This document shows, piece by piece, positions 22,916 to 28,512 of a DNA stretch of 28,512 nt. The stretch comes from GWB1-39-12 sp964435575 (GTDB taxonomy: Bacteria; Patescibacteriota; Microgenomatia; UBA8517): positions 1-28,512 of the forward strand of contig CAYSZS010000016.1 of the NCBI GenBank assembly GCA_964435575.1, in the 5' to 3' direction. A program made the position numbers and the translations under genes. The notes beneath the pieces were generated by a model. It was not told where the DNA came from, did not search any database, and was given only the letters and a program-made list of their open reading frames with translations. Within the stretch, counting starts at the first letter, position 1; each line of letters begins with the position of its first letter.

Positions 22916-23418
22916 TGTGTAAGGTCGACATTGTCCTCTACCTTTATTTCATTTTTTTCGCTAAACCCTGCGTTGACTTCCAAAACATAATCTATTCCTG
23001 TGGGCGGTTGATATAAAGGTAGCTCTTGGTCGGGCGCTCCGGGAGAAGGAGCGGGGACGTTTGAATCAATTTTTACAATCTTTTCATCGACAATCCAGAT
23101 GATATCGATGGGAATTAGCATGTCTTTCATCCAGAAGGAAGGATAAGATGTATTTTCAAAAACAAAAAGCATTCCTTCGTTATCTTTTAAACTTTTGCGA
23201 CCGGACAAACCTTTAGCCTTTTCTTCGTTATCATCCGCTATATCGATGAAAATATCAGCATTACCTACTCTTATTTGTGGCCTTGAATCTTTGAAATCAA
23301 TTTGTGTAATCGGAGATTTTGAATTTAGTTCGGAGTTTAATAACCTATCTTTGAATAAAACTAGAAATAGTCCACTGATTATTACTGCTATGCCAACAAT
23401 TATCAGCTTTTTTGACAT
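22909..23418 (-). CDS. Membrane-anchored DUF192 protein
   Basis: 169 residues from ATG 23418. An N-terminal membrane helix (KKLIIVGIAVIISGLFLVLF) precedes a DUF192 domain (COG1430): VGNADIFIDIADDNEEKAKGLSGR, then NEGMLFVFENTSYPSFWMKDMLIPIDIIWI, and the closing YVLEVNAGF. Known members are small beta-rich extracytoplasmic proteins of unknown function. The extra loop VPAPSPGAPDQELPLYQPP lies where other members have a shorter turn. The chosen start leaves 16 nt after the upstream gene; a longer frame would overlap it. Confidence 0.88.
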   Translation of the reverse strand: MSKKLIIVGIAVIISGLFLVLFKDRLLNSELNSKSPITQIDFKDSRPQIRVGNADIFIDIADDNEEKAKGLSGRKSLKDNEGMLFVFENTSYPSFWMKDMLIPIDIIWIVDEKIVKIDSNVPAPSPGAPDQELPLYQPPTGIDYVLEVNAGFSEKNEIKVEDNVDLTQI

Positions 23419-23434
23419 TATATATGACTGAAGT

Positions 23435-23692
23435 TTAGTAACTATTAAGCTCCTTATCAATATCCTGAAGCTCTTTATCTACGTCGGAAAAATCAGTTTC
23501 GTTCAAATCATTTTCGATATCATTAACTCTATCGGAGTCTGACTGGGATTGCATCTTCGTAATCTCTCTCTGATAGGTATTGGTTGTTGGTAGCTTTTGC
23601 TGTTTTGCAAGTGTTAAAGCCATAAAACCAAGGGCTACTACCAAAATCGCCGCTAAGAATATTAAAAAGTTTTTTCGTGAAACAAGTTGCAT
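23435..23692 (-). CDS. Small single-helix membrane protein with acidic coiled coil
   Basis: 85 residues: a positive start (MQLVSRKN), a membrane helix (FLIFLAAILVVALGFMALTL), then a polar acidic domain with heptad-like DVDKELQDIDKELN. Not assigned to a family. It starts 3 nt after the stop of the PT-tailed gene upstream, so the two are probably translated together and may act together at the membrane. Confidence 0.7.
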   Translation of the reverse strand: MQLVSRKNFLIFLAAILVVALGFMALTLAKQQKLPTTNTYQREITKMQSQSDSDRVNDIENDLNETDFSDVDKELQDIDKELNSY

Positions 23693-23695
23693 ATT

Positions 23696-24412
23696 TTAAA
23701 CACCTCCTGTTGGTTCAACTGTAGGTGTAACTTCAACTGTTGGAGTTGGTGTTTCTGTAATCGGTATTTCAGTTGGTGTAACAGCCGAAGTAGGCGTCGG
23801 GATTTCTTCTGCCGCACCACCTTGGCCGACTCTTAAGCCTTTTATATCGCCAATTACGTGTACTAAAATTCTATGAATGGCCATGAGATCTGTCTTGATT
23901 TCCTTCACCAGAGATCGAACTATTTCAAATGCCATTTTGGGTTCTTGTGATGCCAAAGCCGTTTCAACTTCCACATCCGCTGCTTCAATATTAGTAATTA
24001 CGCCAGCTAGCATTTCTTTTGCATCAGCTACTTGGATGAGGACATCATCCAGGACCAAATCCTCATTTGCTCCCCCGATTATTGCCAATCTTGATTCAAT
24101 TCGTCCGATTAATCTTTCAAGTCTTTCAACGGCTGCCAAAAGCCTTCTTCTTAGAAGTTGCCAGAAATGTCTTATTCTTTCTATGCGCTTTTCTGACAGT
24201 CTTGCCTCGCGAGTAGCTCTTTTTTCTTCTCGGATAAGCTGCCTTTCTTCAAGTTTTACTTCGCGCTGAGCTTTCTTTTCTTCCAATTTTTCCTGTACTT
24301 CTAGGCGCTTTTGTTGTCCGACCGAAGAGGGTGTTAAGGTTTGGGCAAAAGAATAAACAGGAACAAATGCTGCTATAAAAAGAAAAAAGATAAGAAGGAT
24401 TACTTTTCTCAT
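23696..24412 (-). CDS. Secreted coiled-coil protein with Pro/Thr-rich tail
   Basis: 238 residues. Signal peptide VILLIFFLFIAAFVPVYSFAQ with cleavage after FAQ likely. A strongly charged helix follows (about 33-85, EKLEEKKAQREVKLEERQLI and on), then a helical domain (LAAVERLERLIGRIESRLAII; later MLAGVITNIEAADVEVETAL and KEIKTDLMAIHRILVHVI) and a PT-rich tail (PTPTSAVTPTEIPITETPTP and on). The tail resembles those at 1-93 and 19824-20789. No family is recognised; a cell-surface or periplasm-like location is inferred. Confidence 0.75.
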   Translation of the reverse strand: MRKVILLIFFLFIAAFVPVYSFAQTLTPSSVGQQKRLEVQEKLEEKKAQREVKLEERQLIREEKRATREARLSEKRIERIRHFWQLLRRRLLAAVERLERLIGRIESRLAIIGGANEDLVLDDVLIQVADAKEMLAGVITNIEAADVEVETALASQEPKMAFEIVRSLVKEIKTDLMAIHRILVHVIGDIKGLRVGQGGAAEEIPTPTSAVTPTEIPITETPTPTVEVTPTVEPTGGV

Positions 24413-24437
24413 CTAAATAATTTTGCAGGACATAATA

Positions 24438-24641
24438 TCATTTGTCAAGGGGTGTACCTTTTGTTTCGTCTCCCAAAACCTTAGGCTCATTGGTTGAGGC
24501 TATTTGGACGTGTTCAATTCGTATACTGAGAAGATATATAAAGATTATTAGAGTAAAAATTAATGAAGGCAGGAATAGAAGAACTAGATGAAAATTCCTA
24601 TTAACCACCCTCCTATGAATATGGACAGGTTGATAACTCAT
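24438..24641 (-). CDS. Small single-pass membrane protein
   Basis: 67 residues: N-terminal His/Arg-rich HIHRRVVNRNFH, one helix (LVLLFLPSLIFTLIIFIYLL), then a short polar tail. AGGA lies 4-8 nt before the ATG. It stands between two envelope genes on the same strand, which supports it being real. Function unknown. Confidence 0.6.
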   Translation of the reverse strand: MSYQPVHIHRRVVNRNFHLVLLFLPSLIFTLIIFIYLLSIRIEHVQIASTNEPKVLGDETKGTPLDK

Positions 24642-24663
24642 ATCCTAAGTTTACAGCAAACTT

Positions 24664-24978
24664 TCAATTTTTACGATCTCTGTACCAGACGCAGCGGTTT
24701 TCGACGCAGCCGCAGGAATATGTTTCCTTTTCCGGGATTTCGACAACTTCACAGGTTGTAATGACCTCATGATTTGCACATATTTGTGAAGAGCATCCAG
24801 AGGGGAAACAATCGGTATCTTGATTACAGTTTCCGGTTGCCATTAATGGCGCTCCCTTTTCATTTGTAAGTACTTCCGTTTTATTGGAGTCTTGTTTCTG
24901 GGAAGTTTTTGTTGAAAAGTAAAAATAGATAAAAAATAGAAGTGAAATAAGTAAAATTATGGCTATAACCCTTTTCAT
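24664..24978 (-). CDS. Secreted or anchored eight-cysteine protein
   Basis: 104 residues with an N-terminal hydrophobic helix (VIAIILLISLLFFIYFYF) and a polar linker. Exactly eight cysteines lie between about residues 50 and 97 in NCNQDTDCFPSGCSSQIC, then TTCEV and SCGCVENRCVW. This matches small eight-cysteine-cluster proteins known from archaea and CPR bacteria; disulfides or a metal site are likely outside the cell. The start codon lies 6 nt after a compact three-way-junction sequence that could control translation. Confidence 0.75.
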   Translation of the reverse strand: MKRVIAIILLISLLFFIYFYFSTKTSQKQDSNKTEVLTNEKGAPLMATGNCNQDTDCFPSGCSSQICANHEVITTCEVVEIPEKETYSCGCVENRCVWYRDRKN

Positions 24979-24984
24979 ATAAGT

Positions 24985-25076
24985 GCCCTCGAGAGGACTC
25001 CCCGAATAGTTCCTACTTTCTCGCGAGGTCTACGTCCTCGCCTCGAAAGGGCGAATGTACGGGGCAAGCGAACCCC
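24985..25076 (-). promoter_or_regulatory. Structured leader: hairpin plus three-way junction
   Basis: In minus-strand order: a GGGG/CCCC hairpin (25076-25061), then P1 5' strand GCCCT-TT-CGAG (25052-25042). P2 follows directly, GCGAGG-N7-CCTCGC (25041-25023), then a GAGAAAGT joint, P3 AGGAACT-N8-AGTCCT (25014-24994), and P1 3' strand CTCG-AGGGC (24993-24985). Helices abut without spacers except the one joint. It sits between the tRNA-Leu 3' end and the eight-cysteine gene start. Which strand is transcribed is inferred from its neighbours. Confidence 0.6.
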
Positions 25077-25083
25077 TAAAATG

Positions 25084-25168
25084 TGCCAGGGACAGGACTT
25101 GAACCTGCACGCTCGGTAAGAGCACACGGTCCTAAGCCGTGCCTGTCTGCCAATTCCAGCACCCTGGC
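25084..25168 (-). tRNA. tRNA-Leu(TAG)
   Basis: An 85-nt tRNA: acceptor GCCAGGG/CCCTGGC fully paired, anticodon stem CACGG/CCGTG with loop CTTAGGA (anticodon TAG), a long variable arm TGCTC-TTACC-GAGCG as in class II tRNAs, T arm with TTCAAGT, discriminator A. CCA is not encoded. Confidence 0.95.
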
Positions 25169-25189
25169 GCTATCAGAATTATATCAGCT

Positions 25190-25705
25190 TTACAAATCAA
25201 ATTCGACTGGAATGTGGTCAATTTTATCCATAAAATACTTCACCTTCCAGCTCCAGCTGGAAGAAGGGGGTGCGTAGCGACGCGCAATTTTTGAAATATT
25301 TGTCGCACCTTTATCATAATATTTTTCTCTTAGTGTTCTTGTTACTACTTCTATAGATTCCTCCCAAGACTTAAATTTGTAATTTCCGTTAGCCCAACCG
25401 TAAGCATTGTATGAATTTTTAGGGATATGTTTACCGAAAGTTGATTCTACTCCCGAAATAGCAGGTACGAGTCTCCAATCTATTTGATAAATATCCGCAT
25501 ACATAATAAATTTGTCTGCATGATCTACAAACGGAGAGTTGTGACTTTCAAGAAAACTTTTAAGAAATTTGGTTCGGTAATCAACGTCGTAATTTCTGTT
25601 GGCCACAAAAACTTTAGCCGATTCACTCACGTTGGTATCAGCCGAAGTGAGATCAGCATATAAAAGTTTAAATATTAGGATAGATAAGAAAATAATTTTT
25701 CTCAT
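25190..25705 (-). CDS. Secreted lysozyme-like peptidoglycan hydrolase, paralog 1
   Basis: 171 residues with a signal peptide (KIIFLSILIFKLLYADLTSA). The domain runs from KFLKSFLESHNSPFVDHADKFI, through WRLVPAISGVESTFGKHIPK with the likely catalytic glutamate in GVES, NSYNAYGWANGNYKFKSWEESIEVVTRTLREKYY, to IARRYAPPSSSWSWKV. This is the layout of GH73/lysozyme-fold glucosaminidases or lytic enzymes. It shares the AY(G)W-G, SWEESIE and Y-AxPSS motifs with the gene at 26828. Its start lies just after a terminator-bearing leader. Confidence 0.8.
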   Translation of the reverse strand: MRKIIFLSILIFKLLYADLTSADTNVSESAKVFVANRNYDVDYRTKFLKSFLESHNSPFVDHADKFIMYADIYQIDWRLVPAISGVESTFGKHIPKNSYNAYGWANGNYKFKSWEESIEVVTRTLREKYYDKGATNISKIARRYAPPSSSWSWKVKYFMDKIDHIPVEFDL

Positions 25706-25797
25706 AAATGTTTCCCAAAAAAAACAGGGTACCTGACGGTACCCTGTCGAATAATTCTGACGCTCATCCGAGTCAGACTCGGTTTGCCTCAGAACGT
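25706..25797 (-). promoter_or_regulatory. Leader with folded domain and terminator before the hydrolase gene
   Basis: The predicted RNA starts near 25797. A nested stem TTCTGA...TCAGAA enclosing CCGAGT-CTG-ACTCGG comes first. Then a 10-bp terminator stem ACAGGGTACC-GTCA-GGTACCCTGT runs into eight T (25723-25716), 10 nt before the ATG. A strong terminator between promoter and gene implies controlled readthrough, a short RNA as main product, or both. No antiterminator pairing was found. A 21-codon frame from ATG 25767 (MSVRIIRQG...) runs through the terminator and ends in TGA overlapping the gene's ATG. Confidence 0.7.
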
Positions 25798-25803
25798 GGA
25801 AGT

Positions 25804-25832
25804 ACTATAACATAATACTATAGGAATGTCAA
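25804..25832 (-). promoter_or_regulatory. Strong promoter of the hydrolase leader
   Basis: TTGACA (25832-25827), 17 nt, TATAGT (25809-25804), with TG one base before the -10. Close to the sigma-70 consensus. Confidence 0.75.
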
Positions 25833-25968
25833 CTGTATGGTGACTTTCCTGGCATAAGTTCAAGAAGTTATGAACTTTTGTAAGATTGTCAAGATACACG
25901 ATATAAGTCTTGTCTGACGTAACTATAGGGTTTATGGATATCCCCTTTTTTTATCTAATTGTTTAGCT

Positions 25969-26023
25969 CGATGCGAATGATGCGAAATATGACGCGGATT
26001 ACGCGAATTTTTATTTGTGTAGC
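25969..26023. repeat. Partial family 1 repeat (copy C, left half only)
   Basis: GATGCGAATGATGCGAAATA...GCGAATTTTTATTTGTGTAG resembles the left half of copies A and B. The inverted right end is missing. The gap 25833-25968 also holds a small inverted repeat (AAGTTC-N10-GAACTT, near 25858) and nothing else clear. Confidence 0.5.
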
Positions 26024-26024
26024 T

Positions 26025-26774
26025 CTATTGTTTTTTAGCTAAGATGAAGATAGAGGGTCCAAGACTAATTTTAGCAAGGAGTCTTTGAAGGTATTTTTCC
26101 AAAAATAGAAGGGTTTCTTTGGATAAATATTTTTTTAGAAACGGACTTCTTACGTTTGAAACACTTCTTTCTTCTAAAATAGTGAATCCAAACTTTTCTA
26201 GCATTTCCCGAATAGTATCGGGGTGATAGTTTTTGAAAGGAATATTACTCTTTTTGGCTTTTTTTCCTGAAACGTCTTTGGGAAATATATCCAACCAGAA
26301 GGTGAAATTTCCATGGAAAAATTCTGAAATTATAGCTTTGAGGTGTCTTTTATTGGCGAATTCAACTATAAAGTACCCGTTTTTTTTGATTAATTTTTTT
26401 ATAACACTGAAAGCTTCGTCTGGATTTTCGATGTGGTGAAGCACTCTTACAAGGATGGCGAGGTCTATTGATTTACTTTTCAGTTTTGTGGGCAGGTTTT
26501 CAAGGCATGAATGGATAAATTTAACTTTTTTGCCTTTAAAACTACTTCTTGCGATTTTCAGAAGTTTTCCCGAGGGGTCAGATAAAATTACACGTTTTCC
26601 ACGGTAAATATAACTCGGTGTCAGTCTTCCATAACCTGTTCCGATTTCAAGAATTGAGTCGATTTTTGGAATTTTTTTTAAAAAGGATTTTATCGCCAAT
26701 ATTTCTGCACAGTGTTCGTATTCGCGTCCTTCCCAGTAGGAAGGGTAGTCGTATGTATCGTATGCGGCCGGCAT
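26025..26774 (-). CDS. Class I SAM-dependent methyltransferase
   Basis: 249 residues with the Rossmann methyltransferase motifs: motif I ILEIGTGYGRLTPSY, motif II acidic end in VILSDPSGKLL, SIDLAILVRVLHHIENPDEAF (motif IV and the following helix), and NGYFIVEFANKRH (motif VI region). The N-terminus YDTYDYPSYWEGREYEH is typical of small-molecule or lipid O-/C-methyltransferases (UbiE/Methyltransf_11 group). Substrate unknown. Confidence 0.85.
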   Translation of the reverse strand: MPAAYDTYDYPSYWEGREYEHCAEILAIKSFLKKIPKIDSILEIGTGYGRLTPSYIYRGKRVILSDPSGKLLKIARSSFKGKKVKFIHSCLENLPTKLKSKSIDLAILVRVLHHIENPDEAFSVIKKLIKKNGYFIVEFANKRHLKAIISEFFHGNFTFWLDIFPKDVSGKKAKKSNIPFKNYHPDTIREMLEKFGFTILEERSVSNVRSPFLKKYLSKETLLFLEKYLQRLLAKISLGPSIFILAKKQ

Positions 26775-26827
26775 ATAGGGTGATATATAGGATTTTAGCA
26801 GAGGATGTAAAGCAGGGTTAACAATAA

Positions 26828-27451
26828 TTAGCGCATCTGATTCATGTAGAAGGAAACTCCTTCAGCCCAGGTAGTTGAGGAAGGGTGAGCATATTTTGCC
26901 ATTATTTCTTCAACGCTAACATACCCAAGATCGATGTAATTTTCCTTTAGACCTTTAGAAACCGTTTCTATAGCTTCCTCGTATGAATCAAATCCAAGTG
27001 TTCCTTCGCTATGAATTCCCCAACCCCAGCAATTATTGCTGCCTTCGGGTATTACTCTACAAAGGCCTGATTCTTTTTGGGCTATGGCGGTAAGCAGTCG
27101 GAAGTCGAGACCATACTTGTCGGCCGTTTGAACGATAAAATCGGCGTAAGACATAAGTGGTGAATTGTATGCGTCTAAGTATTCTCTTATGATTTCGGAC
27201 CTGGCATCTTCCGCGGTTACTTCCCCCGAGATAGAAGGTAGTGTGTCGGGAAGTGATGCATATACTTGTATACCAGGCTTAGGTACCTCGATAAGATTAG
27301 TGTGTGTGTATTTAGTGTCAATTTCGGAGTCATAAATTGCCGTGAGGGCTAAGACACTTGCAAAAAGTGTAACCGGCGTAAATGTAAAGAAAACCAGAGT
27401 TAAAACAATCTTTTTCCAAAACGAACCGGTTTCGTTTGAAGAATTTTGCAT
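26828..27451 (-). CDS. Secreted lysozyme-like peptidoglycan hydrolase, paralog 2
   Basis: 207 residues with an N-terminal membrane/signal helix (IVLTLVFFTFTPVTLFASVLAL). After a 60-residue linker the domain reads SEIIREYLDAYNSPLMSYADFIVQTADKYGLDFRLLTAIAQKESGLCRVIPEGSNNCWGWG, with the likely catalytic glutamate in QKES, then FDSYEEAIETVSKGLKENY and KYAHPSSTTWAEGVSFYMNQM. It is the paralog of the gene at 25190, 1.1 kb away. Two cysteines (GLC, NNC) could form a disulfide that paralog 1 lacks. Confidence 0.8.
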   Translation of the reverse strand: MQNSSNETGSFWKKIVLTLVFFTFTPVTLFASVLALTAIYDSEIDTKYTHTNLIEVPKPGIQVYASLPDTLPSISGEVTAEDARSEIIREYLDAYNSPLMSYADFIVQTADKYGLDFRLLTAIAQKESGLCRVIPEGSNNCWGWGIHSEGTLGFDSYEEAIETVSKGLKENYIDLGYVSVEEIMAKYAHPSSTTWAEGVSFYMNQMR

Positions 27452-27480
27452 GTTTTTTTGAGGTATATTCTCCTGTCAGA

Positions 27481-27502
27481 ATGCCACAAATAGTATTGGC
27501 AT
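27481..27502. promoter_or_regulatory. Inverted repeat in the promoter of hydrolase paralog 2
   Basis: ATGCCA-N10-TGGCAT lies just downstream of a minus-strand TTGACA (27510-27505). It could be an operator. Confidence 0.4.
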
Positions 27503-27524
27503 GTCAAGTTAATCATTTGCGATG

Positions 27525-27677
27525 TGTTATGATGAATTTTTAGCTTCGATCTGGTAAAATTTTTGCGTCACAGACAAACGTGAATGCCGCGTTTGACGCG
27601 GTGTTTTTCCCTGCCCGCCGGTAGGCAGGTTTGTTTCTTCGACTCGGCTCAAGAGTGTTCGAGCCGACTTTTTACGG
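27525..27677 (+). ncRNA. Candidate small RNA with three successive terminator-like hairpins
   Basis: An extended -10 (TG-T-TATGAT, 27525-27533) points right. The downstream sequence carries CCGCGT-TTG-ACGCGG (27587-27601) with TTTTT, CCTGCC-N8-GGCAGG (27610-27629) with TTTGTTT, and TCGGCTC-N10-GAGCCGA (27644-27667) with CTTTTT. No coding frame of note lies on this strand. GCGTCA...AAACG upstream can also pair with CGTTTGACGC, competing with the first hairpin. U runs follow the stems only in the plus direction. Confidence 0.5.
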
Positions 27678-27688
27678 TAGCGAGGAAA

Positions 27689-27907
27689 TTACCTTCGGAA
27701 TAAATCAGATGATAATTGCGATTGTCTAATGATACTTCTGAGCGTACCTAGAGCTATAGTCCTTGAGTGAAATGGAACTGTTGCATGAGCTTTGGTTTTG
27801 GGATTAAAGTATTGTCTGTGACTGCTTTTACTAATGTTTAAATTAAAACCTTCTTTAAAAAGTATTCTCTCTACCTCACGAGGTTTTAGAGGGACTAGCT
27901 TGGGCAT
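27689..27907 (-). CDS. hicA: HicA-type toxin (mRNA interferase)
   Basis: 72 residues of the HicA/YcfA double-stranded-RNA-binding fold: VPLKPREVERILFKEGFNLNISKSSHRQYFNP, with the catalytic histidine in SSHRQY, then HATVPFHSRTIALGTLRSIIRQ. It follows hicB by one base, so translation is coupled. The GCATATTAATATGC palindrome (27904-27917) spans the hicB stop and hicA start. Confidence 0.9.
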   Translation of the reverse strand: MPKLVPLKPREVERILFKEGFNLNISKSSHRQYFNPKTKAHATVPFHSRTIALGTLRSIIRQSQLSSDLFRR

Positions 27908-27908
27908 A

Positions 27909-28166
27909 TTAATATGCGAACTTGGGGTTTTTGTTTATTGTAATTTCCGCTTGGCTTATATAAAAATCTTCGTTATCAGGCGGAGGAACTTCACTTTTAG
28001 TTTTAATAAGGCCTTCAACATGAACAGTAATGGCTGCCTTGACATTTTTTTTTGCCTCTTCAAGACTTTTCCCAAAGTCTGAAATTCCTAAGGTTGGTAC
28101 GTACGCAACAAAATATTTATCTTCCTTTTTAATTATTACATTGTATTTTAATATGTTAGTTTTCAT
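27909..28166 (-). CDS. hicB: HicB-type antitoxin
   Basis: 85 residues: YNVIIKKEDKYFVAYVPTLGISDFGKSLEEAKKNVKAAITVHVEGLIKTKSEVPPP is the partial RNase H-like HicB fold. No clear C-terminal DNA-binding domain follows, so autoregulation may need other sequences. It is the upstream gene of the pair (antitoxin first), as in many HicBA systems of this type. Confidence 0.9.
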   Translation of the reverse strand: MKTNILKYNVIIKKEDKYFVAYVPTLGISDFGKSLEEAKKNVKAAITVHVEGLIKTKSEVPPPDNEDFYISQAEITINKNPKFAY

Positions 28167-28173
28167 AGTATCG

Positions 28174-28179
28174 AGTATA
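28174..28179 (-). promoter_or_regulatory. Extended -10 of hicBA, leaderless spacing
   Basis: TG-T-TATACT ends 7 nt before the hicB ATG, so the transcript should start at the start codon. Confidence 0.55.
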
Positions 28180-28210
28180 ACACGTTTTTTTTGGATTTGG
28201 AATTTGTCTG

Positions 28211-28335
28211 TGAGCCGCGGAGGATTAGGACCTCCAACCTTTTCCTGAATTCAAATTTGAAATTTGTCTGTGAACGTTTTTGACAAAATTCGAACTTATT
28301 TCAAGTCAGTCTGTTAGCTCGCCGCTCCGCGGCTC
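28211..28335 (-). pseudogene. Degraded or interrupted tRNA-Ser(TGA)-like sequence
   Basis: An 11-bp perfect pair GAGCCGCGGAG/CTCCGCGGCTC closes the sequence like an acceptor. The 5' side continues GCGGCGAGCTAACAG, similar to a class II D arm. Then ACTGA-CTTGAAA-TAAGT forms an anticodon arm with one mismatch and loop anticodon TGA. The 3' end has a T arm GGAGG-TCCTAAT-CCTCC, GCGGCTC and A. The variable region is about 50 nt too long and includes a GTTCACAGACAAATTTC segment that repeats the flank (GCTCACAGACAAATTCC). Confidence 0.5.
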
Positions 28336-28451
28336 GCAAGGTGAGCGCGGCGCCCCCACCCGCCGCGCTTCCGAAAAAGTCGCTCGAACATTCCGTCAAA
28401 GACGGAACAAAAGAAAAACGCAAAAATTTTAAAGAACATTTATATAACTTA

Positions 28452-28504
28452 AATGGCCGCCCTGGTGAGCTCAAATCCGTGAGGACTTGTCCAAGACGGC
28501 CATT
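28452..28504. other. GC-rich palindrome with GNRA-type hairpin at the right end
   Basis: AATGGCCG (28452-28459) pairs with CGGCCATT (28497-28504). Inside, TCC-GTGA-GGA forms a hairpin with a GNRA-type tetraloop in a conserved-looking 37-nt interior. It sits in the gene-free region 28336-28512, whose other part (28336-28450) is GC-rich then A-rich sequence with no gene. It may be an RNA motif or a terminator. Confidence 0.35.
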
Positions 28505-28512
28505 AAAAATCC

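Noticed and set aside
24994..25014. RNase P RNA (AGAAAGT and AGTCCT strings)
   Set aside because: The element is far too short, and the conserved P4 sequences are not present as a pair.
25083..25277. Plus-strand ORF of 64 codons
   Set aside because: It is the antisense of tRNA-Leu and of the hydrolase gene's 3' end.
28452..28504. Hammerhead ribozyme (UCC-GUGA-GGA hairpin near a CUGGUGAG string)
   Set aside because: The CUGANGA and GAAA core strings and a cleavage site are not present in the required order.

Overview
The window looks like a chromosomal segment of a Candidate Phyla Radiation (Patescibacteria) bacterium, most likely a Microgenomates-type lineage. The reasons are the AT-rich compact DNA, a pared-down translation gene set (PheT without its OB-fold domain, ThrRS without the TGS domain, trigger factor without the PPIase domain), CPR-style small proteins (DUF5660-, DUF5665- and eight-cysteine-like), secreted proteins with Pro/Thr-rich tails, many promoters only 5-15 nt from the start codon with no Shine-Dalgarno, and the standard genetic code. 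Assignments rest on reading the translated sequences by eye; no database search was possible.

Layout. 1-93: end of a PT-tailed protein meeting pheT tail to tail. 90-6428 (minus strand): the classical translation cluster thrS-infC-rpmI-rplT-pheS-pheT with a small membrane protein upstream of thrS. 6477-7053 (plus): a tRNA hot spot with a broken Pro-like tRNA, a GIY-YIG endonuclease gene, tRNA-Val(GAC), a second partial Pro-like tRNA in a 70-bp tandem duplication, and tRNA-Ala(GGC). 7120-8469 (plus): a fold-type-IV (branched-chain-aminotransferase-like) PLP enzyme, then a CarD-like regulator and a tRNA-like RNA locus. 9413-13243 (minus): a three-gene operon (possible ATP-grasp ligase, GT4 glycosyltransferase, M20 carboxypeptidase-like enzyme). 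It is preceded by a consensus-like promoter, a 17-codon leader peptide and mutually exclusive hairpins ending in an intrinsic terminator, the architecture of a translation-controlled attenuator.

13408-19768 (minus): a second M20 peptidase, a DUF5660-like protein, trigger factor, a small basic protein, a holin-like membrane protein, an anchored alpha/beta hydrolase and an Nramp-like transporter lacking the usual metal-site motifs. 19824-20789: a lamin-tail-domain surface protein with a PT-rich stalk. 21178-22778 (plus): a small partner protein and a Y-family DNA polymerase with a clamp-binding motif. 22909-24978 (minus): envelope proteins (DUF192, single-TM, coiled coil with PT tail, eight-cysteine). 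25084-27451: tRNA-Leu(TAG), two paralogous lysozyme-like peptidoglycan hydrolases and a SAM methyltransferase. 27689-28166: a hicBA toxin-antitoxin pair. The right end carries a degraded Ser-like tRNA and a structured palindrome.

Three themes stand out. First, several structured leaders: the attenuator at 13255-13394, a terminator leader before the hydrolase at 25705, and a compact three-way junction before the gene at 24978. Second, several families of imperfect palindromic repeats lie in the intergenic regions, and in three places they (or a palindrome) are read as protein: the IF-3 C-terminus, an insertion in the M20 dipeptidase, and an insertion beside the hydrolase nucleophile. Third, the tRNA-like relics include one split around a GIY-YIG gene.
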